A stretch of DNA of 64,000 bases from NCBI GenBank assembly GCA_029237695.1, contig CM055280.1, forward strand, positions 36,168,508 through 36,232,507. Direction: 5' to 3'. This document shows positions 33,895 through 44,515 of this stretch, piece after piece. The notes beneath the pieces were generated by a model. It did not search any database. It was not told the origin of the DNA and was given only the letters and a program-made list of their open reading frames with translations. The number at the start of each line of letters is the position of its first letter. The first letter of the stretch is position 1. Source of the stretch: Conchocele bisecta. Taxonomy: Eukaryota > Mollusca > Bivalvia > Lucinida > Thyasiridae. The position numbers and the translations under genes are program-made.

Positions 33895-34496
33895 AGATAT
33901 GTTGCGTCGGAAAAATCCATGCGCGTCAAGCAAAACTATGTTAAATCCAGTAAAGTCTGACGAAAATCAGATGCATGTTCACGTCGAAGAGGTTATGTAA
34001 CGTTATAGACCATACATGAAAATGCATCTGGCGACCTGAAAACAATCAGAATCGAACATCTCGAACCATAAAAATAGCTTAAAAACCTCCTGCATCAATT
34101 TCCGCAAACCCCATGCCTGAGAACCAAAGTACTAAACAATACTGATATGCAGCCGCAAATATTTTGACACAAATAGAAACAGAATCATGGCAGCCAAAGA
34201 AGACACTATGGACAAAGAAACAAAATGCAATAGTTTATTCTTCCAGGGAATATACATGTACACAGAAAATACTATTTCGTAACAAAGGAATTTGGGGTTT
34301 GAGTATATTTGAGTTGGTTGGGTAATAAATGGGTCCATTTGAATAAATATTCCTCCTTCAGACATGTTACATTACCACCAGACTTAAAGGTACATGCCCA
34401 CTCGGTAGGCACAAGATACTCTTTATAGGAAGTAAATTAAGTGTATAATTGTGTCACTATTTCACCAGTTCTAAAAAATACCAGTGCCCGCTAATT

Positions 34497-34660
34497 AGAG
34501 GTTAATAAGTGGCTTGTTTGATATCGGCTTAGGTATCGGCCCGAGGTAACTTGGTATCAGCCTGAGACCGAAGGTCGAAGGCTGATACCAAGTTACCGAG
34601 GGACGATTTCTAAGACGATATCAAACAAGACACGTATTAACGTCTTTATTACTTAGAGTA
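34497..34660. repeat. Hairpin with TTGTTTGATATCG arms
   Basis: GTTAATAAGTGGCTTGTTTG on the left is roughly inverted at 34620-34650. Inner arms GGTAACTTGGTATCAGCCTG and its complement are near perfect. GGTATCAGACTAG motifs repeat downstream at 34880-34960. Confidence 0.7.
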
Positions 34661-35048
34661 CTTAGATATCAATTTCAATATCAATCATCCGGCAGTTGTG
34701 ATAATCCTATATTAAAATCTATACCGTTATCCATGATTGAATGATGAAATACAGAGCCTACAAATTTAAATTCCCGGCTTCTGTCAAAATTTACGCAGCC
34801 GATAAAGTAAACATACGCAAAGCGCATGCGCAAAGGAACTGGTTTAATATGCGCACGAGACATGGTATCGGACTGGAAACGGCGGTATCAGACTAGTAAC
34901 GATGGTATCAGACTAGAAATGGCAGTATCAGATTAGACGTTTCAGCCTGAGTATCAGACTGGAAAACACGCCGTATCAGCCTGGACTGTGTATGTTATTG
35001 CTGTAGGCAAATACAGGCAATTTCTAGGCAAAAATTGATATCTCAGTA

Positions 35049-36463
35049 CAGTGAAACCGCGATCGCTCAAAATGCGATGGCTCGTAATGTCGGGCTCGCT
35101 CGAAATAGCGTCGCGGTCCCGATAATTTTCCCTGTATGTTTAATGTATTTTACATGCAATGGCTCAAAATGCAACTCCTCGAAAAATGCAATCCCTCGAA
35201 ACATTTTTCAAGTTCCGCGGACTGATTCTCGCTATTTTGCTATACGATGATTCGAAAGTCACGTCTAAGTTTGGGATTGGCTAATTTTCGCACCTCCGCG
35301 TCCGACTTATTACGATCAAAGACCGAGCCGCGCTCTACCTGTCTATGAAATGTGGTTTCTTTTCCAGTGCAGTTAATTGCTTAAAGTGGTGCAATTTGGT
35401 CGTTAACGTTGTTGATAGCGATCAACGATATACGCCGATTTATTAAATATTCTGGGCTTCGGCCACTCGGCGCATTTAATAGGGTCTGTCGTAAGTCATT
35501 GGTTGTTTTTCGTTGCTCAGGTTCAAGTCGAGTTAGAACCCTAGTAACCCACCACCCGGCATGGATTCGATTAAAGTTACTCGAGTAAAGTTCAAAGGTC
35601 ATCATTATTTAACTGGAGTTGGAACTCTGCTTATATATTTTCTTATATGTAATGGTAAGAATTGGCTCGAGGACCTTCCAAACCCGGGCATTTGAGCCCA
35701 AAAATGGCATGACAAAGACCGTTGGCCCATTTCTTTCCGAATTTACTAACATCTGCCATACAGTCGAAATATGTGCATTAAATGAAGGAGACAATGAGGT
35801 GGTTAATGTAACCTAACTAGTTCATTCTCATATCGCACGAAGCCGGTATGTAAGACCGTGAACAAGGCTGAGTGTGAGGGCATGTGATATATGGAGACTC
35901 AGTCGTAACAGTGTTATGCTACATGTATATGATGATGATAGTTGACGGTTGGTCAGGGCAAAACCACAGGTGGAAGACTCGGACCTATGACACCAAAAAA
36001 ATGCCTATTAAAAAAAATCCCATTACCCCACCCACTTGGTCTCGTACAGTACATAACGTTAATTCAAGGTGAGCATAAATAGCGCTATTATAGAAAGAGC
36101 CCTCTTTTTTCCGGCTTGCACAAACACAATAAACATCGATTAAATGTATGAAATATGTCTCTGGCAATCGATAAAGGTATTAGGTGTGTGAATATACTCA
36201 CTTCAAATCGCTGTTTCAAGTATTTATTGAGTTATTCGCGTTTTGATTACCCCATCCAAAGCGAAAGTTGCGTGTACGAAAGAATCTCACACAGAATCGG
36301 AGGCCGTCCGGCTGGATTATCGGTCATATTTGGCCGATAGCTGATCGCCAGCTCAAACTAAAGTCGTGCACCATGATCATATACATTAGAGACTCCAACC
36401 ATACAAAGTTCGTCCAATTGTGATCGTTCGCCTGTGGCATTTCGAGCCATCGTGATTTCACTG
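35049..36463. mobile_element. pogo-like 1.4-kb non-autonomous element
   Basis: The ends CAGTGAAACCGCGATCGCTC and, inverted at the right, GAGCCATCGTGATTTCACTG are flanked by TA (35047-35048, 36464-36465). Such CAGT-ends with CTCGAAATGC-type subterminal sequence resemble Tc1/mariner-pogo elements. No transposase frame was found. It carries an ACCCCACCCACTTGGTC motif near 36020. Confidence 0.72.
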
Positions 36464-36939
36464 TAATAAACACATATAATCATTTAGAAATATTTATTTT
36501 ACTGATAGTGACTCACAGTGGTATCAGGCTATTCTCAAATGCAAATGAGGCATGATATTTTTTAATTATTTATACTAATTAAATGTGTCACCTGAAAAAA
36601 ATAACATTTTCGACAGATTATAAAGTATGATCATTGCATATCAAAAAAATAAATACAGAGAATAAATAGTAATGTCCGTTAACATTTTACGGAAACACGA
36701 TATCGGTGTTGAAATTTACGTCTGATATAAAATGTATAACAATGCCAACGTGGGGTAATGGTGAATGCATGTTTATTTTGCCAGAAAATGTCTCTCATTG
36801 ATGTCTCATTGATTTTGTGCCTACTGAGTGGGCATGTACCTTTAATCTTGCTCAGATATTTCTGAACATTGATTTGCAGCCTATGCTCAATAAATGTAAA
36901 TCCATTAGTGAAACGGGCCCATGTTCGCGTATGTGTTGC

Positions 36940-37262
36940 TAGCTCTAAATAATTCGAGCTAGCACTAAACATATAGAGCTAGCATTAAATATTTAGAGCT
37001 AGCAATAATTATTGAAGTTTATATAGATTTGGCATTCCTGGAACATTAAACATTTAGTTCCTGGAACACCAAATCTACATAAACTCAAATAATTATTACT
37101 AGCTCTAAATAATGAGAGCTAGCATTAAATATTTAGAGCTAGCTCCAAATGATTTAGAGAACTCTTCAAATGATTTGAAGCTAGCTCTAAAATGTAATGC
37201 TAGCTCGAATTATTTAGAGCTAGCATTAATTATTTCAGTTTATGTAGATTGTATGTTCCATA
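36940..37262. mobile_element. GCTAGC-rich element, copy 1
   Basis: Many copies of TTTAGAGCTAGCATTAAAT and its palindromic variants surround a central TAGATTTGGCATTCCTGG / inverted pair. A copy at 45231-45385 has clean GGAATGCCAA ends. Confidence 0.75.
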
Positions 37263-37289
37263 TTTGTGTGTTGTATCCAAGTATATATA

Positions 37290-37410
37290 TATATACTGAT
37301 CAAATAGCACACTCCTGTAGCATGATAACAATTGCTTGTTAGAAGCATGACAGACGTTTCATTGATGGAATGGTGAACAGTGCAGATCCTGATCAGACTG
37401 GGCGGATGGA
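37290..37410. repeat. Half of a GACCAGTGTAG-family MITE
   Basis: GATCAAATAGCACACTCCTG to GTGAACAGTGCAGATCCTGA; the other arm is missing. Confidence 0.7.
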
Positions 37411-37424
37411 GACAAGGAGACAAT

Positions 37425-37612
37425 TCTAATGAAATACCAAGATGTGTTTTCATTTAGAAGCAAACTATTGAATAAGTGCGGTCTGCTGATGTGTAAACAG
37501 TTGTGTGATTCTATTTCACACAATTAAGATTTTGAAATACCCAATTGACTAAGAAATGATGGAGTGACAATACTCAATAACTAATTCCTTATCTGGAGCC
37601 CTGTTAAACATA
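37425..37612. repeat. Right half of the CCTTATCTGGAGCCCTG element
   Basis: ATACCAAGATGTGTTTTCAT to CCTTATCTGGAGCCCTG matches the right halves at 53850-54017 and 57065-57242. Confidence 0.75.
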
Positions 37613-37651
37613 TAAGCTACCTACAATCACATTCCATTTGTAACATTTTAC

Positions 37652-37853
37652 CAGAGCTCCAGTTAAGGTGCGTAATTTGATCCACTTTGGGGGGAATTTT
37701 GTTATTTCTTCACCAAAAATGGCAAATTGGGAGTGCTTTAGAATCATCTCATTGAGATGATTCTAAAGAACTGCCAACTTGCCAGTTTTGGTGAAGAACT
37801 GAGAAAAATACCTTGAATATTTGGTCAAATTACACATCTTAACTGGAGCTCTG
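37652..37853. mobile_element. CAGAGCTCCAGTTAAGGTG hairpin MITE, copy 1
   Basis: The ends CAGAGCTCCAGTTAAGGTGC and CATCTTAACTGGAGCTCTG are inverted. The apex is AGAATCATCTCATTGAGATG with its complement. A second copy is at 48530-48720. Confidence 0.88.
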
Positions 37854-37990
37854 TTATAGAGATACATACATGCATGTATTTGCGGTGATAATGCTTGTCC
37901 CACATAACTAGCACCACCGCCTGGGCTAATCTTGCCTATATTTCTCCATTGTTTTGGTTCAAAATACGTAACTTTGAATATTGTGGTTGA

Positions 37991-38230
37991 AATCAGGCAT
38001 CTGGATTGCCTGAGCCTGAGCTGTGCCACATTGTGTGTTTAATCAAGAATTCTGATTGCCTGAGCCTGAGCTGTGCCACATTGTGTGTTTAATCAAGAAT
38101 TTTGATTGACTGGGCCTGAGCTGTGCCACATTGTGTGTTTAATCAAGAATTTTGATTGACTGAGCCTGAGCTGTGCCACATTGTGTGTTTAATCAAGAAT
38201 TTTGATTGACTGATCCTGAACTGTGCTACA
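37991..38230 (+). repeat. Five copies of a 50-bp repeat
   Basis: The unit contains AATCAAGAATTTTGATTGAC and GAGCCTGAGCTGTGCCACAT. An inverted piece of the unit (TACAGCTCAGGCTCAGTCAA) follows at about 38228-38250, so the array lies in one arm of a hairpin. Confidence 0.9.
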
Positions 38231-38324
38231 GCTCAGGCTCAGTCAATTAAACTGCTTGATTGCGAGTTGTGATTGCCAATAGATGTTGAGAAACGTTGAC
38301 ATCAGGACAAGATTAATACCTGGG

Positions 38325-38508
38325 CCCGGTTGTTCAAAACACCAGTTAGCTTAACGGACTGTTAAATCCTTAACAGACTGTTAAATCCTTAACGGACTGT
38401 TAAATCCTTAACTGAATGGTTAAAATGCAAACAGAGATTTTAACCATTCAGTTAAGGATTTAACAGTCCGTTAAGCTAACGGATGTTTTGAGCAACCGGG
38501 CCCAGGCA
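38325..38508. mobile_element. GGGCCCGGTTGTTCAAAACA hairpin element
   Basis: Near-perfect palindrome with ends TGGGCCCGGTTGTTCAAAAC and GTTTTGAGCAACCGGGCCCA. The left arm holds three copies of TTAACGGACTGTTAAATCC, the right arm one. Confidence 0.85.
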
Positions 38509-38815
38509 GTTGTGTACCACAAAGGTTTTATAGCTTTATAGCACGTAATTCTATAAAAAAAAATAGCATCATTTTGGACTTGTACGTCCATGTATGGAAT
38601 GTCTTGGAGCCAATTTCCGCTATTAAATATATATACCTATAATCACATTTACATGTACATGTAATACATATAGCTACTACAACCACATTCCAGTGGAAAA
38701 ATCTAATCATGCAAGATAATACGTTGTATCACATCCAATAAATGTAGGCACCATAATATATATATATACATAAGAAAACCGACTAGTATTGATGGTCCCA
38801 ATGTATGCATGGTTA
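38509..38815. other. No gene seen
   Basis: AT-rich spacer with (TA)n near 38756-38768. Confidence 0.4.
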
Positions 38816-39115
38816 GAGTTGCACTATTGGGTACTTAAAAACATTAACACAGATTTTACAAAAAGATTTAACACAAACTTCAAAGTAAGTTGACCTTGGG
38901 AATGGGTGGGGGCTGCATGGGTGGGTTATAGTGTGAAAATATGGATGATGATAAAGATGTATGTGAAGTTTCAAATCATTCGGATTCTGGGTTGTGCAGA
39001 TATTTAGTATGTAGTACGTAGAAACTTTAACACAAATGTCGGACGCACAAACACACGGACACACATCAATAGCATTGACTACATCGTGCTCACCGCAAGT
39101 GGGTGCGGTAAATAT
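38816..39115 (+). repeat. ACCTTGGGAATGGGTGGG dispersed repeat
   Basis: Similar in plan to the AAGAAACGAGGC repeats: TTGACCTTG, AAAATATGGATGATGATAAA, a GTGAAGTTTCAAAT block, a CACACGGACACAC tract and CTCACCGCAAGTGGGTGCGG. Confidence 0.65.
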
Positions 39116-39134
39116 ACAATACTACTGTCTGTTG

Positions 39135-39570
39135 CTATCGGGTGAATCAGGCAAGGCTAAGAAATACGTAGGAATTCCGAGGCTTACCATTTCCAAGCCG
39201 AGCCTGATAAACTTGATATCAAGAGACACTAGCATGGTATTCTATTTATCAGGTGAAGTTTTATGCTACGTAATGAGCAGTTATGGCGTGGTTTTATGCT
39301 ACGTAATGAGCAGTTATGGCATGGTTTTATGCTACGTAATGAGCAGTTATGGCGTGGTTTTATGCTACGTAATGAGCAGTTATGGCGTGGTTTTATGCTA
39401 TGTAATGAGCAGTTATGGCGTGGTTTTCGGTGTAAAGAAAGCGCACTTGTGTCCATTCAATGTCATGTGACGCCATCCGACCAATGAAACTTCAGTTTTC
39501 AATTTGTTGCAACCCGGATATTTGTATATTTGCAGTACATATTTGGCCAATACGAAGCTTGTTACCTGAT
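39135..39570. mobile_element. ATCAGGCAAGGCTA element with five 33-bp repeats
   Basis: AGGCAAGGCTAAGAAATACG and AGCCGAGCCTGATAAACTTG make a hairpin. A 33-bp unit TTTTATGCTACGTAATGAGC plus AGTTATGGCGTGG is repeated five times at 39259-39423. The element ends near TTGTTACCTGAT. Confidence 0.75.
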
Positions 39571-40029
39571 TAAAACTACAACACCCATTGACCAAAGGCT
39601 GTGAAAATGGAGTTTATGGCAGGTGTGGTTACTAGAGATCATCAGAAGTAATATGCAATCATAGATTGATTAAACTTGTTATTTCATACATAGACAATGT
39701 TCAATTGACAGAATGGTGACCAGCGCAGGCCCTGATCTGACTGATCTGGGCCTACGGTGGTCGCACACATCATCCCAAGGTACGTTTTTATCATACCTAA
39801 GGCAAATTTACAAGTACATGAACAAAACAGTACATTTAATTGTCTTTTAAATATCACATGCTGCATATATTATTATGAATATATATGGCTACGAGTTGGG
39901 AAAATCTCTTTTTGGCATATATGCCCAGTCTGACATCTTGTCTCATACGTGTAGCACACTCCTACAGCCTGATATATAGAGAATACCAGGCTAGTCGAGG
40001 AATTCATACTGTTTCCGAGCCGAGCCTGT

Positions 40030-40440
40030 CTTTTTAATATGTCTTTTGATATGAAGTTTATCAGGCAAGGCTAGGAAACAAATAGGAATCCCAAGGCTTG
40101 ATGAGGAATTCCTACTGTTTCCTAGCCGAGCCTGATAAACTTGATATCAATAGACAGTAGCCGTGAATTCTATTTATCAGGTAACGTTTTATGCAGGAAA
40201 ATGACTAGAGATTATGTCGTTATCTATGGACAGAATGCGGACTTGTTTACGTTGCATCATTACACTGACGTCATTCGTATGCGACTCATGTGACATTGTC
40301 TGACCAATGAAATGTAAATTTTCACTTCATTGTAACCCGGATGCTTGTATCAGGTCAATGCCTGATACAAAAATATGTTATCAGTCAGTACGTCTTCGGT
40401 CAATACAGGGCAGGTTACCTGATAATGATCTATAGTTTGT
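40030..40440. mobile_element. ATCAGGCAAGGCTA element, copy without the 33-bp array
   Basis: It shares the hairpin, TTCTATTTATCAGGTAACGT, GACCAATGAAA, GTAACCCGGATGCTTGTAT and terminal GGTTACCTGAT with 39135-39570. The 33-bp segment is present only once and diverged. Confidence 0.72.
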
Positions 40441-40659
40441 CAGCAGCATATAAGGTGTTTGATCACCAACTGACTGGAGATAGGGCGGAACCTGGACAGA
40501 CTACAAGCTGTCAGCTGGATCCATACCCATCACAAGTCCCATTTCTCCTGTAATGTGATATTGCCATGACAAAAACAGCTTATTGAGTGTTTGACCAGTA
40601 TAGCTCCTGATCGACACGGGCAATCTTAAGATTTTGTTAATTAGATGACCTACTAAATA

Positions 40660-41016
40660 TTATAGGAATGAATGGCCTTTTTTGGAATTTATCGGGGTAT
40701 AAACTTGGAAAAGTCGCGGGAATACTGGACGAAGGCCGGAAGGCCTCGTCCAGTATTCCTGCGACTTTTCCAAGTTTATATCCCCGATAAATTCCACAAA
40801 AAGGCCATTCATTCCTTATAATTCCAGCATTTGAAATAAATTCATCAAGAAAATGTGTTTATTTTCCGTGTTCTTAAGAATTATTTTAACTGCGCCTCAC
40901 GGTTACGGAACGTAGTTCGGCGTGGGAGTTTACTGGGATATAAATTTTGGACAGAGACTTCTACGGACCAATCAAATGTTAGGGAATTGTGTAAATATTT
41001 TTGTGCTGGAATTATT
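40660..41016. mobile_element. AATTCCAGCACAAA element, copy 2 (reverse)
   Basis: Reverse complement of the copies at 31193 and 61744, from the hairpin (TATAGGAATGAATGGCCTTT) to GTGCTGGAATTATTG. Confidence 0.9.
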
Positions 41017-41131
41017 GTTACATGACTGCCGTTGTTTGACACCGCTCACAGCCGTGTTCAAACGTATAGCGTGTGCTGTTTGACCATGGCTGCATGTAAA
41101 CAATGCTCATTTTGGGGCCAAGCCAGCACCT

Positions 41132-41494
41132 ATGCATGTGTATCGCGACGTGACTAGAACGCGCAATTACGTCATCAGACCAGTTAACAATGATCGCACT
41201 GAACTTTTGAAATTGGCACGGCTGCATCACGCGACGTGTACTGCTGCCTCGGAGTATGCATATGTAAATCAGCTGTTTCAATGGAGCAGATTATCAAAGT
41301 ACCGAAAGTACTACATATATATGCTTAAATTGCATTATATTTCCGACGGAAATGGAACAATAACGTTCGATCATGTCCAGCTGCGGGTAGACGTTGCCGT
41401 GGCACTCGTGAACCGTGGCTGGACATGGTCGAACCTTGTAATAGCAAACATCATAGACACTGATCAGACTGGACTTTTGTCATCACAGATATAG
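41132..41494 (+). CDS. Unrecognised 120-residue ORF
   Basis: It starts MHVYRDVTRTRNYVI and ends DTDQTGLLSSQI. Composition looks protein-like, with HHATCTAASEYAYVNQLFQW and LVNRGWTWSNLVIANII, but no domain was recognised. The frame is open about 17 codons upstream of the ATG to a TGA. No splice or polyadenylation signal supports expression. It may be a retained fragment of an element ORF. Confidence 0.25.
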   Translation: MHVYRDVTRTRNYVIRPVNNDRTELLKLARLHHATCTAASEYAYVNQLFQWSRLSKYRKYYIYMLKLHYISDGNGTITFDHVQLRVDVAVALVNRGWTWSNLVIANIIDTDQTGLLSSQI

Positions 41495-41499
41495 GCAAT

Positions 41500-41769
41500 T
41501 AAAATGTTATTTTTATTTTGTATTTGTAAGATGTGTCAGTTATTTATTATCCCATTATTGGCAGATCTCATTGTGTTTCTCTTATTTACAAGTAACACTG
41601 CATGGAATGGACATAAGTATGTTATCACATTGTTTGTGCGTAGGTATTATCAATAATCCACTCACTAATGCTTGTGAGTTATCTCTCCATACAAGAGGAA
41701 TAACCATGATCTAACTATGGCACATTGTGAGTGAGATAATAAATTGATTGTAGGCACACGAGAGTGCAG
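41500..41769. other. No gene seen
   Basis: AT-rich spacer. Confidence 0.4.
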
Positions 41770-42120
41770 AGGTCCGCATAAGGTGAGTATTGGCGTATTT
41801 ACGCAATTATTTTACCAGAATACGCATTGATTATCAAAAGTGGGAGTACAAAATACTCACGGCAATGTGAAAATATGCATTGATTTTCAAATCGAGTTGT
41901 GAAAATACTTTAATAAAGTTGAAAATTTACAATGTTTGCTTTTTGCAGCTGAAATAAGTGAAATTTTTATTTTTGTTTATTCTTTTGATCATTTGTTCCC
42001 TATTTAATATTAAAGGACGAAAATCAATACTACATTTATAAAAGAAAAATAATTTAGAATTTGAAATATGGGGGTACATGTATAATACTCTGTAGATACA
42101 CAACTGATCTGGAGCTCTGT
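41770..42120. mobile_element. AGAGGTCCGCATAAGG / CTGGAGCTCTG element
   Basis: Imperfect inverted ends CAGAGGTCCGCATAAGG and CTGATCTGGAGCTCTG. The left body (AAAGTGGGAGTACAAAATAC) matches 31860-32050 reversed. Confidence 0.6.
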
Positions 42121-42159
42121 GAGTGTCTATTCGGTTCAATATTTTTAGCTCACTTCACT

Positions 42160-42970
42160 TACTTGGGCCTACAATTATCGTAATAACCCTATTCGCACAC
42201 AATTTATTCTGGGAAACACATATAAATATATGGTTTTCCACATCAAAGAGTGTCCCAATATTTAGGCCTACTGTCTGTTTGACGAAACCTGCCCAAATTT
42301 TACGGCTATATAAACAATGCAAAAACAATATTTTTTTCGATAATATTAAATTAAAGCAAAATTTAAGAATGAGCCTTCTTTTTATTTCGTGAAATTTGGT
42401 CAAATATTGGTTTTATTACGAAAAATTGATTTCTCTATGGGAATTTAACATGGGGGGAAAAGAGGTAGAGGACTTGTGGGAGGAGTCAAAAAACATTATT
42501 TTTTTGAAATTGACTCAGAAACCTAGCTAGATAGCTTGGAAATGATCTAAGAAAACAAAAGTTAAATTTTAAAAATCGGTCCAGTATTTCTGAAATTCTA
42601 AAAAATGTCCCCATGTTAAATCCCCATAGACATCTTCACTCCGTGAAGATTTCTATGGGGATTTAACATGGGGAAATTTTGTTTTCGCAATAAAATCAAT
42701 ATTTGACCAAATTTCACGAAATAAAAAGAAGGCTCATTCTTAAATTTTCCTTTAATTTAATATTATCGAAAAGAATATGGTTTTTAAATTGTTTATATGG
42801 CCGTAAAATTTGGGCAGCTTTCGTGAAACAGACTATAGTATTGCTGTACTGGTTTATCACAATAACAATGTATTTGGATAACATTTATTTTGGAACTATA
42901 TATAGGGGTTTTCATTAACAAATGGTGTGTGAATATAATTATAGGGTTATTCTGCTACATGTGCTTTGGA
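42160..42970. mobile_element. 800-bp foldback element with nested palindromes
   Basis: The arms of about 280 bp (for example TTAAGAATGAGCCTTCTTTT at 42363 and its complement at 42728) are inverted. The centre is itself a hairpin: CCCATGTTAAATCCCCATAG and its complement around ATCTTCACTCCGTGAAGAT. The core resembles 5545-5625. Confidence 0.85.
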
Positions 42971-43129
42971 AAACCCTGATTTTAAAACAAATGGTGTTCA
43001 TATATTTAGGGTTATTACGCTAACTTTCTGCAAAGGCAATAATGCCAGATCGAAAGGCAATAAGGTGATATCACAAATATAATTATAACAAAAATATACA
43101 GAGATTTTAAAATTGCATGATTATGTACA

Positions 43130-43430
43130 CACCACTGCTTACAACACACCAGAGTCACTTAGCCCCACTCCATAAAAGTAATATGATTACTACTAATCTT
43201 ATTACTTTTACAATGGGTGCAACTCTCAAGTAACAAGGAAACCAAAAATGTACCTGAGGGCCAAACCAAGGATATCAGTATTCCGGTAAGGATGAAACCC
43301 ATCGTTAAATTTACCCTTCACATTCTCCCAACCAACCGCCCACCTCAATCGGTAGAGCGATGGTATGGTAAACCGAGTTCGAGCCCCGGGCCAGTGCACA
43401 TTTTTCTCGCCCTTTGACACTGTGCATGTG
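43130..43430 (+). repeat. SINE-like body followed by tRNA-like box A/box B
   Basis: TCACTTAGCCCCACTCCATA and CGTTAAATTTACCCTTCACA are SINE-body blocks. TCGGTAGAGCGATGG (box A-like) at about 43350 and GAGTTCGAGCCCC (box B-like) at about 43375 follow on the plus strand, so a second SINE head may abut the first body. Confidence 0.55.
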
Positions 43431-43502
43431 TTTAGCGGCTTCCATATAACCATGCATTTCTAAAGTCTGTCATTGTAAAAATGGCACAAACGTTTCCTTT
43501 CA

Positions 43503-44515
43503 TCATAAATCTGTAGCTTCGTCTCGTTCATTGATATACACGACCTGATGTCCAGCAACATGGAATGTAACCACATCACCATTCCGTTTATCAACCGATA
43601 CTGGAACACTGGTCCTTCCTCTATGTTTTGCACTCGAAAATCCAATTTCACCGTTGGGTTTATCAACAGATATTTGTCCTCTATTGTTCCCTTTGGTGTT
43701 CACATGACCTAATCCACTGTTCACGTTGTTAACCATGTTAACAGGTAACAGTCCAGTTACGTTTCTTTTCTGTTTGATGTGTACAGCACCCATAGCACCA
43801 TTTAGTTTACTAACATCGACTTGTATGACTGTGTCACCTTTATGTTTAGCATTTATGTTACCTGTTGCATTCTCGTCATCTCTATGTGGTTTATCTGAAT
43901 CTCCAAAATGACTCATGTCCATTTCCAACTCTCCATTGTCAAAGTGGCTCACTTCATTTTGGTGTGTGTTTACATTATGGTCAGAAATATGTTGGGTCCT
44001 AGAATAGATCATGGTAGCATTTCCAGGGTTAACTACAGTTTCTGAATTGCCTCCACAACAATTTGCGCCGTTCATATAGTTTTGGTCATTTTCAGTAATT
44101 GTACCACTTTTATTCCTCCTCTCCATTGCATTGTCCGAGTGTCCGACTAGAGTACCACTTTTACCACGTCCAACAAAATTAGCACCATCTGCGTAACCAT
44201 AGCAACCATTCTCACATAATGTATCACAGTTTTCACATTTTACATTCACATCATATTGTCCTTCAGTCGATGATTTGTCCGAATCTGAGCTAGAAAAACT
44301 TATATTCTCACAGATTAACTTCTTCCTGCTGTGTGTTGCCATGGCAACATTGTCAACACTACAGGGCGTTTCCTCATTGGTCCCATCCATGAGGACAGAA
44401 TCGCTGTCAGAATCAGAGTCGATATAAGAGAACGATTCTTCGTAACTCTCGTCAAGGCAGCTAGAATTGTCTCCCATTGCGCAACTCTTCAGCGAGGATA
44501 ACGAAGGGAATTCTC
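43503..44515 (-). CDS. TAMALIN: Tamalin-like terminal exon: acidic tail with C-terminal TDL
   Basis: 1013 bp. The acceptor is AATCTGTTACAG at 44516, and the ATG at 44477 is internal to the joined frame. The tail is rich in Ser, Asp and Asn (SYIDSDSDSDSVL), has two Cys-containing stretches (KCENCDTLCENGCYG) and semi-repeated VDKPNGEIGF / VDKRNGDVV blocks, and ends EATDL. It is predicted to be mostly disordered. No polyadenylation site was pinned down. Confidence 0.85.

Larger units (their letters stand above)
34384..36847. mobile_element. CTTTAAAGGTACATGCCCAC element split by later insertions
   Basis: The outer parts (34384-34496 and about 36468-36847) match the intact copy at 58622-59158. 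The break follows GTGCCCGCT, where the intact copy continues directly. Almost 2 kb of other elements fills the gap. Confidence 0.8.

Noticed and set aside
43340..43400. Functional tRNA gene from box A/box B-like words
   Set aside because: No cloverleaf could be folded by eye and it adjoins SINE body sequence, so a tRNA-derived SINE head is more likely.
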